This document shows positions 49,101 to 62,460 of a stretch of 64,000 bases of DNA, in pieces; position 1 is the first letter of the stretch, and each line of letters begins with the position of its first letter. The position numbers and the translations under genes were made by a program. The notes under the pieces are model-generated. The model was given only the letters and a program-made list of their open reading frames with translations. It made no database searches and had not been told where the DNA came from. Source of the DNA: Nautilus pompilius (Eukaryota > Mollusca > Cephalopoda > Nautilida > Nautilidae); contig JACATO010001123.1 in assembly GCA_018389105.1 (NCBI GenBank), positions 175,001-239,000 on the forward strand. The letters are read 5' to 3'.

Positions 49101-51998
49101 GTTTTGGAACTACGAAAAGTCGACTTCATAAAAAGAAAATGCAATACATTTCTACAGATAAAAAAGCAATATATTTTGGTCTGTTTTTAATTAAAATGTT
49201 ACTGCCACATTTCTAAATACTCCAAACGACATAACTTTTTATTTTTCTGCTTTGAAATTTGCATATCTTTAAATATTACGGTATTGCAAAACTTGCTTTA
49301 TTTGCATAAATTAATTTAGCGTGGGTTTTTATTCAAGAAGATCAAGTAGGTTTTTAATAGGGATACCGTCTCTGTCTTCAGTTTTACTGTCTCGAAACTG
49401 TACTTACATACAGAGACGTCACAGCGATAATTAGACACTCGGAATTAAAAGAAGATGTTCATTCCGAAACCATACATAGCGCTGGTTAAGTAACGGTAGA
49501 ATTAATACTTCGTGATACGGTTCTTTGTCTTGTGTAAGAGACCCATGCGCTGATGCACAGAGTAGGGAAGCGGTTTTCTGGAACGCTTTCTCGAAGATCG
49601 GTCGAGAATAACTGCTGACATAGGCTCAATGAAGTTTTATCCAGCGATTAGCCAGGCCATGTTATAGTTGCATTGCTCTGACTCATTTTCCACTACTACG
49701 GAACCATCTTCTATAAGAATGCTAGTCTCCATCAGTTCCGTGACCCATGGCTGTCTGCAGGTTAAGACTTCGTTCACACACATATGAAAAGTGTAATCTA
49801 TGTGTTGCTTGCTTATTTTCCGGAAGAGTTTGTAAAAATACTAGTTCGCCTGAAATTCTGAAGAGTCAGCGAATAAACATATAGCCTTCTGTAGTAGGAT
49901 CGGTTGTCTTCTCTGATGATACTAGAATTTAACGAAATCAGAAGAGTAGTGTAGTTAGTGTGAAATTAACTACAACAACAACAAATTTCTCTCTAAGTGC
50001 ATTTATGATATTTTCCGAAGGAAAATTAAAATGTTTGTTGTGTCACTCAAAGAAATAACCGGTTTCGTTGTAGTTAATTGGCTAACAAGTCAAGGCGGAT
50101 ATCGTGTACTTAGGCTGGAATTTCATGCCATGTCATCAATTACGCTAATTTCTGTCTCTCGGTTCAAAACACACATAAAACTCAATTAGTATCCCAAAAC
50201 CTCTGCTTCAAAGGCTATCGTATTAAAAAGTTATTCTGTGTTGTTGTTGTTTTTTTTAAATATAATTCTCAGTATTTAAAGCGACGTGACGGCATTTCGC
50301 AGCCATTGAGTTAGAATTTAGAAATCGGTCTGTCCCTTTATAAATTTGTCTGGAGCATCGTTCCTGACTTAATAAACTCTCTGTTATAAAGGATGTTTAA
50401 ATTCGAGTAATGACCAACTTTAATATAATGCACACAACGTAAAAACCGCGGATTATGTGGACGTTCGCACAGGCATTAGGATGTAGTTTAGTAGCAGAAT
50501 GCAATATCGTATCTGAAATTTTAAAACGATTATAAATGACTTAAAGAAATTAAGATAAATGCGTGAAATTTGGGATTCGTGGTACTTACATTCCAGCCAG
50601 TTTATAGAGAACTGCTCGGAAGAACTTGCAGTGATGCCAATGTAAGGTTACAGCAGCATCAATGAAAAACCATTAAGCTTCAAAGAAAACATCTTTGAGC
50701 ATTCTTTTTCATTTTCCCAATAGTTATTGTTCCTATAGTTTTGAGTTCATAAAGACTCGTCTTGTTAGTTCTTTGTGGGCTAGTAAAACGGTAATGATTT
50801 TTTTTAAAAAAAAAAAACTACCGATGATACAAGAAGGAAAAACAAGTTTCAGCTCAAATCTAAAGGCGTTTATTGATTTCTGAAGCCGCAGGGGTTGATG
50901 CATTGTAGAGCTTCACTAAAGAATGAATTAATATCGAAACTGAGCTAATCTAACAGATAAGACGGCAACACAGTAATAGATTCTACGAATGTAAGTCTTA
51001 CGTTATTCCTTCGACATACCCAGCTTCGTGTTTTTGTTTGGCTATTAAAGTTTGAAGTGTCCACACTCGTAAAATGTACACGCGTATTCTTAATATCAGC
51101 GTTCGGCGATACATAGTAATCAAAACAATGAAAGATGTGGGAGATCTTCAGATTTTTGTATGGCTTTTAAAATAGGAAAATAAAAAGAGTTTAAAAATAA
51201 TTACGTATTTCATTACCTGCGTTGGAATTGGGGTATTAAGCATTGTAACTAATTTAAAAATCTAAACCAGTCGATGATCGATCACAACCAGTTTATTTCC
51301 ACTTTATATATATAATGAAAAAACTTGTTTGATAACAGTGTGTATAAACAGAACAGATGTGGTCTTTAGACCAGTTTTCGGGTAAGGAAACTGAAAGACA
51401 ATGAAAAATATTTCAGTTGTCTTGAGCATAAGATTCCTACATTTTTGTGTTAAAACATCAGCTTCTTATTTCTGCTTTTGTCCTCATTTTATTCAGAATT
51501 GCTGTTATCGTTTTATTTTATTTATTTTTTTGTCTATAAAATATTGGGTCTCTTCTTGCAGTCGATCGGTGCTGATTATAATATCCATAGTGAAACACTT
51601 GGTTACAAAATGTTTTTTTTTCCAATCTGTGAACAATCTGATAAATCTGAACAAAATTATTGTTGACCATGCTATGCATGCATCCATGTAGACATATGTT
51701 TATGTCTGTGCGCTCAACAAATTGGTATTTTTGTATGAGACCTCTTGTACTACCATTTACAATCTTCCCTGCTGTTGTAGAAGGTGTCTATCATCTGTAA
51801 CTATTTGTTATTCCAATGCTTGAGTCATTTGACACTCTACTGCTTTAAGTACTGCACGTATTTCTTTGTGTCTGGGTCAGGTGTACTCACTAAGCTCACA
51901 CACTGTCGAGTGATACCAAATCTGTATACGAATGGTCGAATCGGGTATAAAACCCGCCAAAAAATGTTCTCATAATGAAATGAATGTACATTGAAAGT
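49101..51998. other. AT-rich unique DNA, no gene seen
   Basis: Nearly 3 kb of AT-rich DNA. The longest frame, 96 codons at 51401-51691, is Phe/Ile/Ser-rich and looks like chance. No repeat unit was seen. Confidence 0.5.
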
Positions 51999-52963
51999 AT
52001 GGCGCTTGGACGACGATCTACAGACGAACAGTGATATCTAGCCATAGCTAGATTATAGATCGGAAGTAGACAAACAGATGTGGTTACTGAACTATGTGTA
52101 GCGCCAGAGAAATATCAGCTGACTTTGCAGAGGTACAAGGAAACCGGTTCAGTTTACAAAAGACCTGGTAGGAGGCGCCACAGCAGCCATGACCGTCGCG
52201 TTAACCGCCACATCACGTGTCTGGGTTGACGAAGCCGCACTGTCTAAGCAGATTCAATCCCGAGCGAATTCAAGCAAGTCCGTCGGACTCTGTCTACAAA
52301 CAAACGGTACGAAATCGACTACACACAACTAATCTACATGCTAAACAGCAAGGCGAAATCGTACTGTCTTAGCCCCCATTTCTGATGGTATTTTGGAAGA
52401 TTAAAGATGGGTTCTCCTCTCTGATTTTACTGATGGTAGTTTACATTTCTGGGAAAAGCAAACCAACTAAATGGTAATTGCAGGGTGTTTGAAAGACCGT
52501 TTCTGAATTGACGGTGTTCTACTTTAGCGTATGTAATGCGATTTTAAAATTGAAAGTGATTTTCGATAAAACTGTTACAGGTTAGCACTACATGGATACG
52601 GCCATTAACTCTGTCTTTATGTCGTTTGTAAGCAGTCACGTAATTAGCTAAATTTAATGGATGAATAAGCAAAAGAACTATAATACAAGAATCATCGTAA
52701 ACCACCTTCAAGAGGAAAATGTCTAATGTTGTTACGGGCTTGATCGTTTCCGACCTAACCTCTCTGTAACATACCTGCAGTAAACTATCAAGCTCCAATG
52801 GAAGCACCGATGGCCTTTGGACTGTTCCGGAACCGCATCAAGCCTTGAATGGAATGTACTGCCACACGACTGCTCCAGAACACCAGTGGAACGGTATCAG
52901 ATGCAGGTGCAGTGCTGTAATGAAAGACAGAAACGCTCATTCACGCTACTAAAGATCACATGA
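51999..52963 (+). pseudogene. Dead Tc1-like transposase gene
   Basis: The reading starts at an ATG with MALGRRSTDEQ, breaks at a TGA, and continues through the helix-turn-helix region to YKETGSVYKRPGRRRH, the hinge motif (TGSV..RP..GRPR) of Tc1 transposases. Farther on DFTDGSLHFW corresponds to the first catalytic D region. From about 52847 EWNVLPHDCSRTPVERYQMQ matches the C-terminal EWN.IPQ...R.L..SM-type ending, and the frame stops at a TGA at 52961-52963. Length (about 965 bases) fits a full Tc1 gene of about 340 codons. Stops and frameshifts throughout make it non-functional. I could not see clear terminal inverted repeats. Confidence 0.85.
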
Positions 52964-55057
52964 CTTTTTGGTGCGTGGCAGGGTCTATTCGTTGTCATTA
53001 TGATGTCACTAAATGCATTGAGCAATGTTCAGATATTGTGCAAAATGAACTCAATATATGTCAAAGTTTTTGGTCACTTTTCAATTGTGTGAAAATATTA
53101 TCTGCCCATGAAATCAAAATGTATCTATATTATTTTATCTGTTTATCCGATTTACTTTCGCCTGAAACCGTTTATATTAAAATAAGAAGTATATATTTGA
53201 ATGGCGTTCGCTGTTGTGAGTGTTATTCCGTATTTTAATTTTTCATTTGCATTCTATCATTAAATTCCTGCAAATTCTTGATGTATTGATGTCTTTTTAC
53301 TGCTGTATTACACTCGATGACAACCTATCTTCTGTGCACGACCACTTTCAGAGTCATTTATGCAGAATTTGAGCTCATATACAAATATCAATATATATAT
53401 TTACCAATGTGTGATTGCGGGCCCTTTTAACCCTTTGCTTCGTAAATTACCAAACTAATATAGTTACATAATACTCTTTACCGTCCGCAAAATTTCCACA
53501 TTAAAAAAGCGGTGATCGATGAAATATGGTACTAACCATCCAATATAATGGAAAATGTACATATAGGAAATAAGGAGAGCAAGTGAAATTTTTTTATCTA
53601 TTATTGAAAACAATTATTGAGAAGGAAGGCACCTGACCTGAGTTTGGTTTTATTTGAAACCTAGGTTACATCTTATTTAGAGCACCTGGTTCAGGCTTAA
53701 CGTATCTATCTTACTGGCGATTTAGACAGTCTGGTGAGGCTACAAAGACGATATTATCATTATAATTTGGTGATAAAAAGATCTTCGCTATTCTGAGCGA
53801 TTAACTAAAATGAACGTTTCTAGTCTTGCGTATCAAAGATTGAGTTTGGAGAATCCAGTTGAGACATTTATGTGAAGAATTAGTAGACAACTCCTTTTTT
53901 ATTATTATTTTTAGGTGTTAGGTGAAGTCGTTCACATCCTGAGGGTTTATTTGTCATAGCAGGCTGGACCTTCGTAAATCATTTATTTCTATAATAAAAG
54001 AGTATGTACACGATGTACACGTAACAGTCTGTCCGTGGAAGTTCTTCAATGTAATGCAGTCACGTGTAGAGTCATATGGGAAAGATGATTTAAAGAAACG
54101 GAAGCTTTATATATATAAGCTGAAAGTCTTCCTGCTTTCTTGTGAATAGCATCTTTTATAACTGAACCAAGATTATTAGACAATTAATATAGGGAGCTAG
54201 TTTTTAAATTCAGAACTTCAGAAAGTGAAAGTTCTCAAATGCGGTTCCGGGGATAACCCATAATAAGAACAAGAAAAGCAAAGGAAAGAAGCATAATAAA
54301 AGGTACAATTAGTAATAACAGCAACAAAAACTTGGAGTAACATGGGGGACGACATAAATTAGGAGTAATTTGAACACAATAGTATCAAGAACAAGCGCAA
54401 AAACTAATGTATCATAATGTATATCCAAAGCCATTTTCTTGTGAGGGCCTTAATAAGATCGTTTCTAGGAGCCCACTTGGCTTGGAAAGCTTCTCATAGA
54501 ATGATTTTGGATTGCTCGGTACTAACCGACAGCGTGGGCCTTTCCTGGTTATTCTGGACTCATTCTTGTCGCTGGTGAACAGAAAATCTGGTATGGATTT
54601 TCCTTTTCTTATTGAAGACGGAAATGCTAAAACCTTGGCTCAGAAAAGGCAACGTTTTGTTACCGTTAACCAGCGTCATGAGACAAGTAAAGAGAGTTGT
54701 AAATAGGAAGAAGATGCGTGGAATGCGTTTCTACAGTCTTGTGAGTCCATGCACATTTTATCGAAATAATTATACGATTTTTTTTTTAAAAAGACAATTA
54801 GATTAAAGAAACAAATAGAAAAGTTATGACGGTTAATATTTTAGATTTTTAAAAAGCACCTGTCATAAAGCTGGCTCTAGAAAAGTAACCAATTATAAAT
54901 TTAAAATAAAAAAAACTATTCGCTTATCAAGAAAATCCGATAACTTTATTTAGATAAATGCTCCTGAATTGTAAGAAATAACTTAGTTTAGCGGTTCAGA
55001 TCTAATCAGTCGTCGATAATTACAACATTTCCTTTCAAAGTCAAAGCCGGGCGTACT
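52964..55057. other. AT-rich unique DNA, no gene seen
   Basis: The part next to the transposase fossil (to about 53250) may be the element's 3' flank and carries a 92-codon frame that starts inside it. Otherwise nothing is recognised. Confidence 0.45.
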
Positions 55058-55086
55058 TTCTTCTTCTTCTTCTTCTTCTTCTTCTT
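55058..55086. repeat. TTC trinucleotide repeat
   Basis: About nine TTC units followed by a T run. Confidence 0.9.
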
Positions 55087-56332
55087 TTTTTTTTAGCTGC
55101 TCGACATGGACGGATGGAGTGTCCGCCGTATTCGGTTAACACCGACTAATTTTATTTGATTGGCTGATTGATTGGTTGGTTAGCTAGGAAAATCGAGTCA
55201 CGGCCGGCTCAGAATTCGGGCGTCTCCCGACGCAGCTCGAGAGCTTCTCGCAGACGCCAAGGGCTCAGCCAGGGTTGGCCAGACGGTTCATTTCTGATGA
55301 GCTGTTTAAAATGTCGAGTCCTGATGCAGAGATATAGGAGAGTAAGACGGCATTGATAAGTATATTGCGATGTACGCGGCGTCTGCTGAAACGAGTACAA
55401 AAGAATAAAATTCCACCGAGACATTCGATTTTCTGCCAGAGTGTATCGCCAAGTGGAACTGTAGTGGTATCATAAGCTACAAGCCGAGTTCCTTGAACCG
55501 CTCTGAGTTTTTTTTGTTTGTTTTTTTTTTTCTTTGGCCTTTTTCTTTCAGGGAGCGCATCTTCGAAGGTTTGGTTTTCCATTTAAGCAGGAAGTTTGCA
55601 GTACATTTGATGTAAGAAGCAGCGCGATGTTCCTTCATTTTCTGTCCATTTATTTTCTGTCCATTAAAGTCATCGTCGCTAAAGTTTCTCTGTCGCGATT
55701 TAAAAAAAAAAAATTTACACTTACTCACCCTTTTTGATTTATCAAAAGAAAATGCTATTTTATTGTTCTTCCTCGACTTTTTTCTTGTTACATTTCTTCT
55801 TTTCCTTCTTGTTCTTAATTTATGCGAATCCAATTTGAATAACGCCAAAATATTGGACCGATCTGGCCAGCACCTGGGCCTTCACATCTCTGGATCTGTT
55901 TATTAAAGAGCTACTAGAAACCTTCCTCAAATCATATGACGTCATTTATAGCTCATTTATGCCTTTAACTTAGAATTGTGGCCGCTGAAACAAGCAGCTC
56001 CGCTCTCTTATACTAATCTCTTTCGCACATTTTTCCATTGAACATTTTGACATAATCACTTTTTCTTTTGAAAATTTTTGGCTAATCTACCAGAACGGAA
56101 GCGCATCGAAAAGAGTTTTCATTCGTTGCATATACAAAAAGAAAGCAAAAAATGATGGGAGGTTTGCGCATGGTTTCCATGGTATTTGACCAAAAAAATG
56201 TTTATTTATTTCATCACTACCTTTTCCGCCTGTTGTGTTATCTGCTTATGTTATGTTGCAAGTTCAGCGTAACCAATAGATACCCAGACGCGCAAAAAAA
56301 AGAATTTAAATTTGCATACAATTCTATTTAAA
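55087..56332. other. Unique DNA, no gene seen
   Basis: A GC-balanced patch at 55120-55330, then AT-rich DNA. A 123-codon minus frame (55477-55848) is Lys-rich because it lies in T-rich DNA. A lone perfect TGACGTCA sits at 55937-55944. Confidence 0.45.
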
Positions 56333-56653
56333 TCTCTCTGTCTCTCTGTCTCCCTCTGTACTGATGTCATATCTCTCTCTGTACTGATGTCATATCTCTC
56401 TCTCTGTACTGACGTCATCTCTCTCTCTCTCCCTCTCTCTCTATACTGATGTCATCTCTGTCTCTCTCTCTGTCTCCCTCTGTACTGATGTCATATCTCT
56501 CTCTCTCTGTACTGACGTCATCTCTCTCTCTCTCTGTCTCCCTCTGTACTGACGTCATATTTCTCTCTGTACTGACGTCATCTCTCTCTCTGTCTCCCTC
56601 TGTACTGACATCATCTCTGTACTGACGTCATCTCTCTCTCTCTCTCTCTCTCT
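56333..56653 (-). repeat. CT-rich tandem array with TGACGTCA and TGATGTCA (array F)
   Basis: By hand there are five TGACGTCA, four TGATGTCA and one TGACATCA cores. Most are preceded by CTGTAC or CTGTA and often by the spacer CTGTCTCCCTCTGTACTGA. The TGATGTCA cores are usually followed by ATATCTC, so again a mutated core is linked to a flanking change. Confidence 0.95.
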
Positions 56654-56999
56654 GTAATATTATATTTTAAAAATTATTACAAATGTAGTAGTTAAATATT
56701 ATTCTCCCGGTCATTGTGCTGGAATCAGTGTGTGCATGTTTTGATTATTTTTTAAAATTTCCGGTGGACTTTTCATCGGAAGATTTCATTTACCTCTCTG
56801 CATTGATTAGCAGGTCTTCTGCCCCACGCTCCCCTTTTAAAATTTCTCTAGTTCTTTATTCTGGGCTATGCCAACTTCAAAACAATGGCCTCCAGAACAG
56901 GAAAAATCCTTCCGACATCGCTCACAGTCGAAACCTCGCCTACATACTCCAGTAATCCTAGCACTCAATTAACGGCTAAGGAAGAAGAAAAAAAATAAT
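56654..56999. other. AT-rich to mixed DNA
   Basis: A 79-codon plus frame (56716-56955) has no recognised motif. Nothing else is seen. Confidence 0.45.
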
Positions 57000-57440
57000 G
57001 AAAAAGAGAGAATAGAGCGGATTTGACAGGTTTTCCACTGTAAACGTTACAGAGCTCGGATGTTGGCCGATCAGCTCTCGCTAAAACCCGACCCACGCTG
57101 CCGGGGGAAGATCCCAGTGTAAACCGACGCATGGTTCATTAATCACCGCCAATCACTTCCACTTGTCCCGCCGCTTGGTTCTTGGCTTCGCGGTTATGAC
57201 TGAAAACTAAGCCGGTGTTAATCCGCGCAGAATTGATGATTAGCAATGCCGCTCGTAAACAAACATGACAAGGTTTCCGCTTAAGCTGTTTTATTTCCGT
57301 ATCCGCTGCTGTCTAACGTTCGCATCTTCATTAAGGCTATTAATTAAGCTATTTCCAGCACGGCTCCTTGCCGAACCTCTTCTGGCCTCGTAGAAATTTT
57401 TGGATTTCAGATTTGGTGGAGGGCGAACACAAACACAGAA
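57000..57440. promoter_or_regulatory. Candidate conserved non-coding block
   Basis: Balanced composition with many core sites: GTTCATTAATCACCG near 57133, GATGATTAGCAATG near 57236, AAACAAACA near 57257 and TATTAATTAAGC near 57338. The density of ATTA cores plus a forkhead-like AAACAAACA is typical of developmental enhancers. Inferred only. Confidence 0.3.
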
Positions 57441-58395
57441 CCCCTGCTGCAGTGTCGCAGATTAGCTATAATTTAGCTGAATTTTTCTTCTTTTTTTCAT
57501 TCTGCTCAATGGATTCCTCTGCGTTTATCTCCGGTCCTAAATCATGAGTTCAGTTATCTCTGCGCCTCCATGTCCGCTTATGTTTCTGGTGTATATATTG
57601 CGCTAGAGCTTCTGACGAGCAGATCGGTGATTGATTCCACCAAACAGCGCAAAAGAAGGAGAGAAACGGTCGTTTACTTTCTCGGCTCCAAGTGATGCTC
57701 TGCCAATTTGCGGGGTTTGGAAGATCTGGCAGAAATGAGTACAAAAAAACGAATAATGCAGCTAAGATGTGATGTGATCGTTTAGTAAATAATACGTTGA
57801 TTGAACTGAATAGATTTCTTGATGAAACGTCTTAAGACACAACTATGACGTGCAAAAGGCTAAAATTAGCATAATTAATGAATATTCTAATGAGTGGCCC
57901 CTAAATGTTCCACTGTTCTATATTCCATCTACGACATTACTGTATATTTGGTGGCAGTGTAACTTTAACCCTTACAACACGGCGTGCATTCTTCTAGAGT
58001 GCAATCCTTCTATTGTATTACGGGGATGGAACGGATCGAGTGCGCGCGTGCGTGTGTTTACTATATGTAATACGCATATTTTATATCTACTTTCGTATTT
58101 CGTTTTTACCAATCCAAAAGCCTGTTTCTTATAATTATCGTAAAGGTAAACAATGTCGTTCTTTTCCGCAGTGTGTCACGTTTAATGAGACATCGGATAT
58201 TGCACAAATAATATTTATATATTGGGACGCAAACGATCAGCTCGCACCTACATTATCCACTGCTACTGGACAGTTCATGAGGCGAATTCACCCGTCCCTC
58301 ACTTAAAGAAACACCACAGACCACGCAGGGGAGTGGGGAATAAACGGATAGCAGTCACCTTGTGTTTTGAGGTCTGCGGAGGTGAAAGTGGAAAA
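57441..58395. other. Unique DNA, no gene recognised
   Basis: Frames of 94 and 97 codons (57850-58134 and 58013-58306) overlap each other on the plus strand and lack motifs. Confidence 0.4.
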
Positions 58396-58485
58396 AAAAT
58401 TGCGTAACGTTGCAAACAGTAAGTATTGCACAACTATGACGCAAGACCCGATACCATGACGCACTTTGCACATCGATGACGCAGC
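58396..58485 (+). promoter_or_regulatory. Cluster of bZIP-type half sites at 20-bp spacing
   Basis: ATGACGCA occurs three times at 58436, 58456 and 58476, exactly 20 bases apart, about two DNA turns. Just upstream, TTGCGTAACGTTGCAAAC (58400-58417) resembles C/EBP- or PAR-bZIP-type sites. The intervening bases differ between repeats, so this is not a simple tandem duplication. Confidence 0.4.
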
Positions 58486-60420
58486 TGCTGGTGTTCTCGA
58501 TAAATGAGGTCTGCTCTTGCTGCCTGAACTGGATACTGGAAGCTTAAATATATTAGAATTTTCGCTTAAAATGCAATCGCACGGGGGAGCTATTACAAAA
58601 AAAGAGAGAGGGGTAATTAGTTATGGATGAGGATGAATCTGTTTAACAGCGAATTTTTAAAAAAAAAACAAAACAATAAAGTAAAAACTGTCCGCGTATT
58701 CGAATACCGAATTACAGAGAGCAGCAGTGAAGATTTTTAAAAACCTTGCTCGCAGACTAAAGCAGAACGTAAACGATAAAAGGTAGGGGGACGTGTAAAC
58801 GACCGAAGAGCAGACGATTAGGCCAAATATCGCCGACTTCAGGGAGAAAAGAAGCTAGCAGAATTTGTGTTAGTTGTGGGGTGGGAAGAAGCGGGGGGTG
58901 CATAGTAAGAGAAAGCATTCAGCTACAGGTTTGTTGCTTTTGTTACCTGTCGTACAAATTTACGCAATAAAATAGGATGTTGAAGCAATCAGTTTGTCTA
59001 AGATGGCCCCTTCGTTGTTTAGAGATACAATAAATAGGTCGAATAACTCGTTTCGAAGGAAACCCTAAGACACAGAAAGAGTTTTGAGATTTAGCACCTT
59101 GTGTGTGCAGGACACACCCACGACCTACAGAACTCTCAGCCACCGTCTCGGGTCCTGTCACTAGATACTCTCCTCCTGTTTCTGTAAAGGCGGAAGAGAA
59201 GTGCTTGCGTCTCCATCCTCTTGAGCGTGCAATACGAAGAGTTTGAGAGCCTCAGAGTCTCTCAAACCCCAAAATCTCCCTGTTCTCTCCTGTTAGGTGC
59301 GAATAACCGATGAAAATGGACTTTTTAAATGAAAAAAAAAAAAAAATTATAAACAGAATTAAAACCGAGTATGGTTTCAGCGAGTAACATAAATGAAAGT
59401 GCACTGAACCTTCCGAATCAACGTGTACCGCCACGAACCCTAGCAATCAACTTTTCAACGACTTGCCCTCTTGGTCGCTTCTTTCTATTTTTGTCTTTTA
59501 CAACTAACATTATTTATGATAATAAGATTCATTTTAACCAAAATTATTGACTTAAGTTCGTGTTAACGTAGCATTGCTATTTACGACCTGTGGAACATGC
59601 AGTTTCTCTAAATTTCCATCTTGGCCTGATGCTTTTTATTCTTGGCCATTTCTGAATCAATGGTCTGCCGTTTCTTGCAAAAGACCGTCAACACATTCAC
59701 ATCATTGCTTTTCCAATACCTGTTGACACACATTTCGCATAAACAATAATAATCCATACAAGAAAGAAAAAAAGTATGTATCTCGGCAATTGGTGGAAGA
59801 AATATTGAAATAAATAGCAGTATTTATATTGATTGTACTTTCTAAGTAGTAGCTAAGAGAAAAATCTGGCAGTTTGTAATGGTTGATTGACTTGAATGAT
59901 AACAGATGGCCAACGAATGAAAATATTATTATGCTAATCACAGAGTCCGATATAATGGGCAGTTAAACTTTGCTGTTTAGAGCTACGAAGTAAGCAGGAT
60001 TGATTATTTATTAATTAATTCACCATTTTAAATTAATATTTCATTAATTATTTATTATTTAGTCTTTCAAATATTTTAAAATTTATTTAACAGTATAGTC
60101 TTTGGTACGTTTTTTTTTAAATTATTATTATATTGGTTTATTTCTTCTTCACTATTTTATTCATTTTTCAAATTTCTTTAATTTTAAATTTAGATTTTAA
60201 ATACTTTATTATTCATTCATATTTAATATTCAATTTCTATTTTGAACTGGTTTTCTTTTATTCATGTGATTTCGATATTTTACAACATTATGTCTGATCA
60301 TGTAAGTAACCTTTAATTTTTTATCATTTGTTTTTATTGATTTATCTTATATTTATTTTGCTAGATTTTATTTGTTGAATTAATTAATTAAATTGAAATT
60401 GTGTATTTGAGCGTGAGTCT
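58486..60420. other. AT-rich unique DNA, no gene seen
   Basis: Strongly AT-rich after 59500. Small frames only. Confidence 0.5.
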
Positions 60421-60630
60421 CTGTGTGTGTGTGTATGTGTGTGTGTGTGTGTATGTGTGTGTGTGTATGTATGTGTGTGTGTATGTGTGTGTGGTGTATG
60501 TGTGTGTGTGTATGTGTGTGTGTGTATGTATATGTGTGTGAGTATGTGTGTGTGTGTGTGTGTGTATGTGTGTGTGTGTGTATGTATATGTGTGTGAGTA
60601 TGTGGTGTGTGTGTGTGTGTGTGTGTGTGT
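60421..60630. repeat. TG dinucleotide repeat with ATG interruptions
   Basis: Mostly TG units broken by TATG and GAGTATG. A segment with GTGTATGTATATGTGTGTGA occurs twice, near 60521 and 60577. Cys/Val/Met frames over it are artefacts. TG tracts of this length can form Z-DNA. Confidence 0.95.
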
Positions 60631-61229
60631 AAATATGTGATATCCTCGTAAGTAGTGTATCTGTGTGTGTTGCTTGTCAGTACTTGTGTGAGTGAGTGTA
60701 TGTTAGCGCCCCATGTATCCCTGACGTTTTCAATATCTTTTAACTATTTTAAAGTTTCAAACATTAAAAATAATTTTATTTAAAATTTCCTTAAAATACA
60801 GTAGAAGATAGAATTATTATTGTTGAATAAGAGTAAAGCTGGTGAAATAAAATGGGGAAGAGAAAAATTGTTGGACTGTGAAGCCAGTCCACAACCCGCT
60901 GCCAGCCACCGTTTCTTGGATGGAAGTTCCACCAGTCGCCACATCATGCAGCAGATAAAGAAAGAAAGCTCGGAACCAATACAAGAGGTAACCGACTGTA
61001 ACTATAGAAACTGTTTGCTGTTTTTCAGGAAACGTGCAGATGTAATCACTTTTTGAATGCGAGTATTTGATCCTTCTCAGTCAATTAGATATATCTTAAT
61101 AATCAACGACTGATGAGCCAACATGTCTCCACACGTATTCATCAGTGCTTCCAGTGAGTGGATGCTACTTTTAATGGCGCTATCTATGTTTAGACAGCTC
61201 TGTGCTTTCCAATAACGACTGCAATGATC
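60631..61229. other. AT-rich unique DNA
   Basis: A 78-codon plus frame (60820-61056) without known motif. Nothing else. Confidence 0.45.

Positions 61230-61294
<65 letters not shown>
61230..61294. repeat. ATA trinucleotide repeat
   Basis: About 21 uninterrupted ATA units. Confidence 0.95.
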
Positions 61295-61295
<1 letters not shown>

Positions 61296-61559
61296 CCTTT
61301 ATTTTCTGAAAATATTAGAAATAAGAATAAATAGATAATATCCAAATTACGCCTTTCATATCGCTTATGGGCAATAAATGGCTGTCTGTCCCCACAGTTT
61401 ACCGTGAGGTTAAATGATTTTCGTATGTATTTTGTGCTAAAAAACGCTGATTAAGGAGCAGCATTGATCTATCGGAAAAAAAAAACTTGTTATCGATCAT
61501 CAGGTAAAAATTCTATATATTTTTTTTCTTTTCTTTCTGAAACCCAGTTCTGTGGCTCT
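61295..61559. other. AT-rich unique DNA
   Basis: No gene or repeat unit seen. Confidence 0.5.
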
Positions 61560-62460
61560 GCACGAACGTCAGATTTTGTGTTATTTAGTCGGACTTGAAG
61601 CCGTAGTTAGGTGTTGGCGGCCGTTTAAGATGCTTTAGTAGCTTTGGGTTCAATACTTAGCTGTAGTTCGAAGCGAAGTAACCTTTCCACGCATAAATAA
61701 CCGCCTCAAGTCCGTCTGTACGGCCAGATGGCAGAAGAGTCGCGTCCACAGGCCTTGCTGGGATCGTGTCACGGGCCTCCCGACGCGCAGGTGCGGGTAC
61801 TTATCCACAGCAATTGCCCGCGTGTGGTACATTGAGACATCAAACCGCTTCTCGTTCCAGTTAACGCGAGTTTTCACGCCAGCCATCATTCAGGCTCGCT
61901 TTACCTCGCCACCGCGCTCCCTAACTCTCAAACCGTGTCCGGCAGTCGAGACCCCGCTTCCATACATCTTCATTACACTACACGGCTTGGGTAAGGTATA
62001 GACACACCATCCGTCACGCTTGAGCGGTCTCCGAGCAGGCGCGGCAACAGCTTCCCAGGCGCTGTCAGAAGGGGCCCCCGGTGCAGGAAGCCGATCGATA
62101 GGGGCACTCGTTTAACGGTGCCGTAATTACCGCCGACCGGGAAGACCTCGCCAACTAGATCGCCGGGCGCATCGCGATGCTTCGCCTAGCTAAAGTGGTC
62201 ATCACGTGTCAGCGAGGCAGAGATTTATGAACGACAGTTCAGGAGTCCTCGCGTTAAAACGAGTAATAGATAGACGGCTCGGTCAGGAGTCGTCGAAATC
62301 CGCTCGGGAAGGCGACCCGGAGAAAGGCGACCCCTGCCTGAACGCAGAGCAGGGGGTCGCCGGCTCAAGGGTCGATATTACAAGGAATAATTGCAACCGA
62401 AACGAGAGCCGCCACACGTTAATAATTCCTCCGAGAAGCAAAGAAAAAAAAAACACAAAT
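61560..62460. promoter_or_regulatory. Longest GC-balanced, CpG-containing block; candidate regulatory DNA
   Basis: About 900 bases of near-balanced composition with many CpGs, quite unlike its AT-rich flanks. It includes a perfect 12-bp palindrome GCATCGCGATGC (62169-62180), a CATCACGTGTCAGC site near 62202 and GTAATTACCGCC near 62121. Frames of 79 (minus) and 88 (plus) codons have no motif. It could be a CpG-island-like promoter region, an enhancer cluster or an undetected 5' exon. Confidence 0.3.

Noticed and set aside
60423-60632. 69-codon Cys/Val/Met frame
   Set aside because: It is a translation of the TG dinucleotide repeat.
61600-61650. Possible SINE with GGCGGCCGTTTAAGATGC and GGGTTCAATAC
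   Set aside because: Both box-like words deviate at key positions and the spacing is poor, so the support is too weak to annotate.
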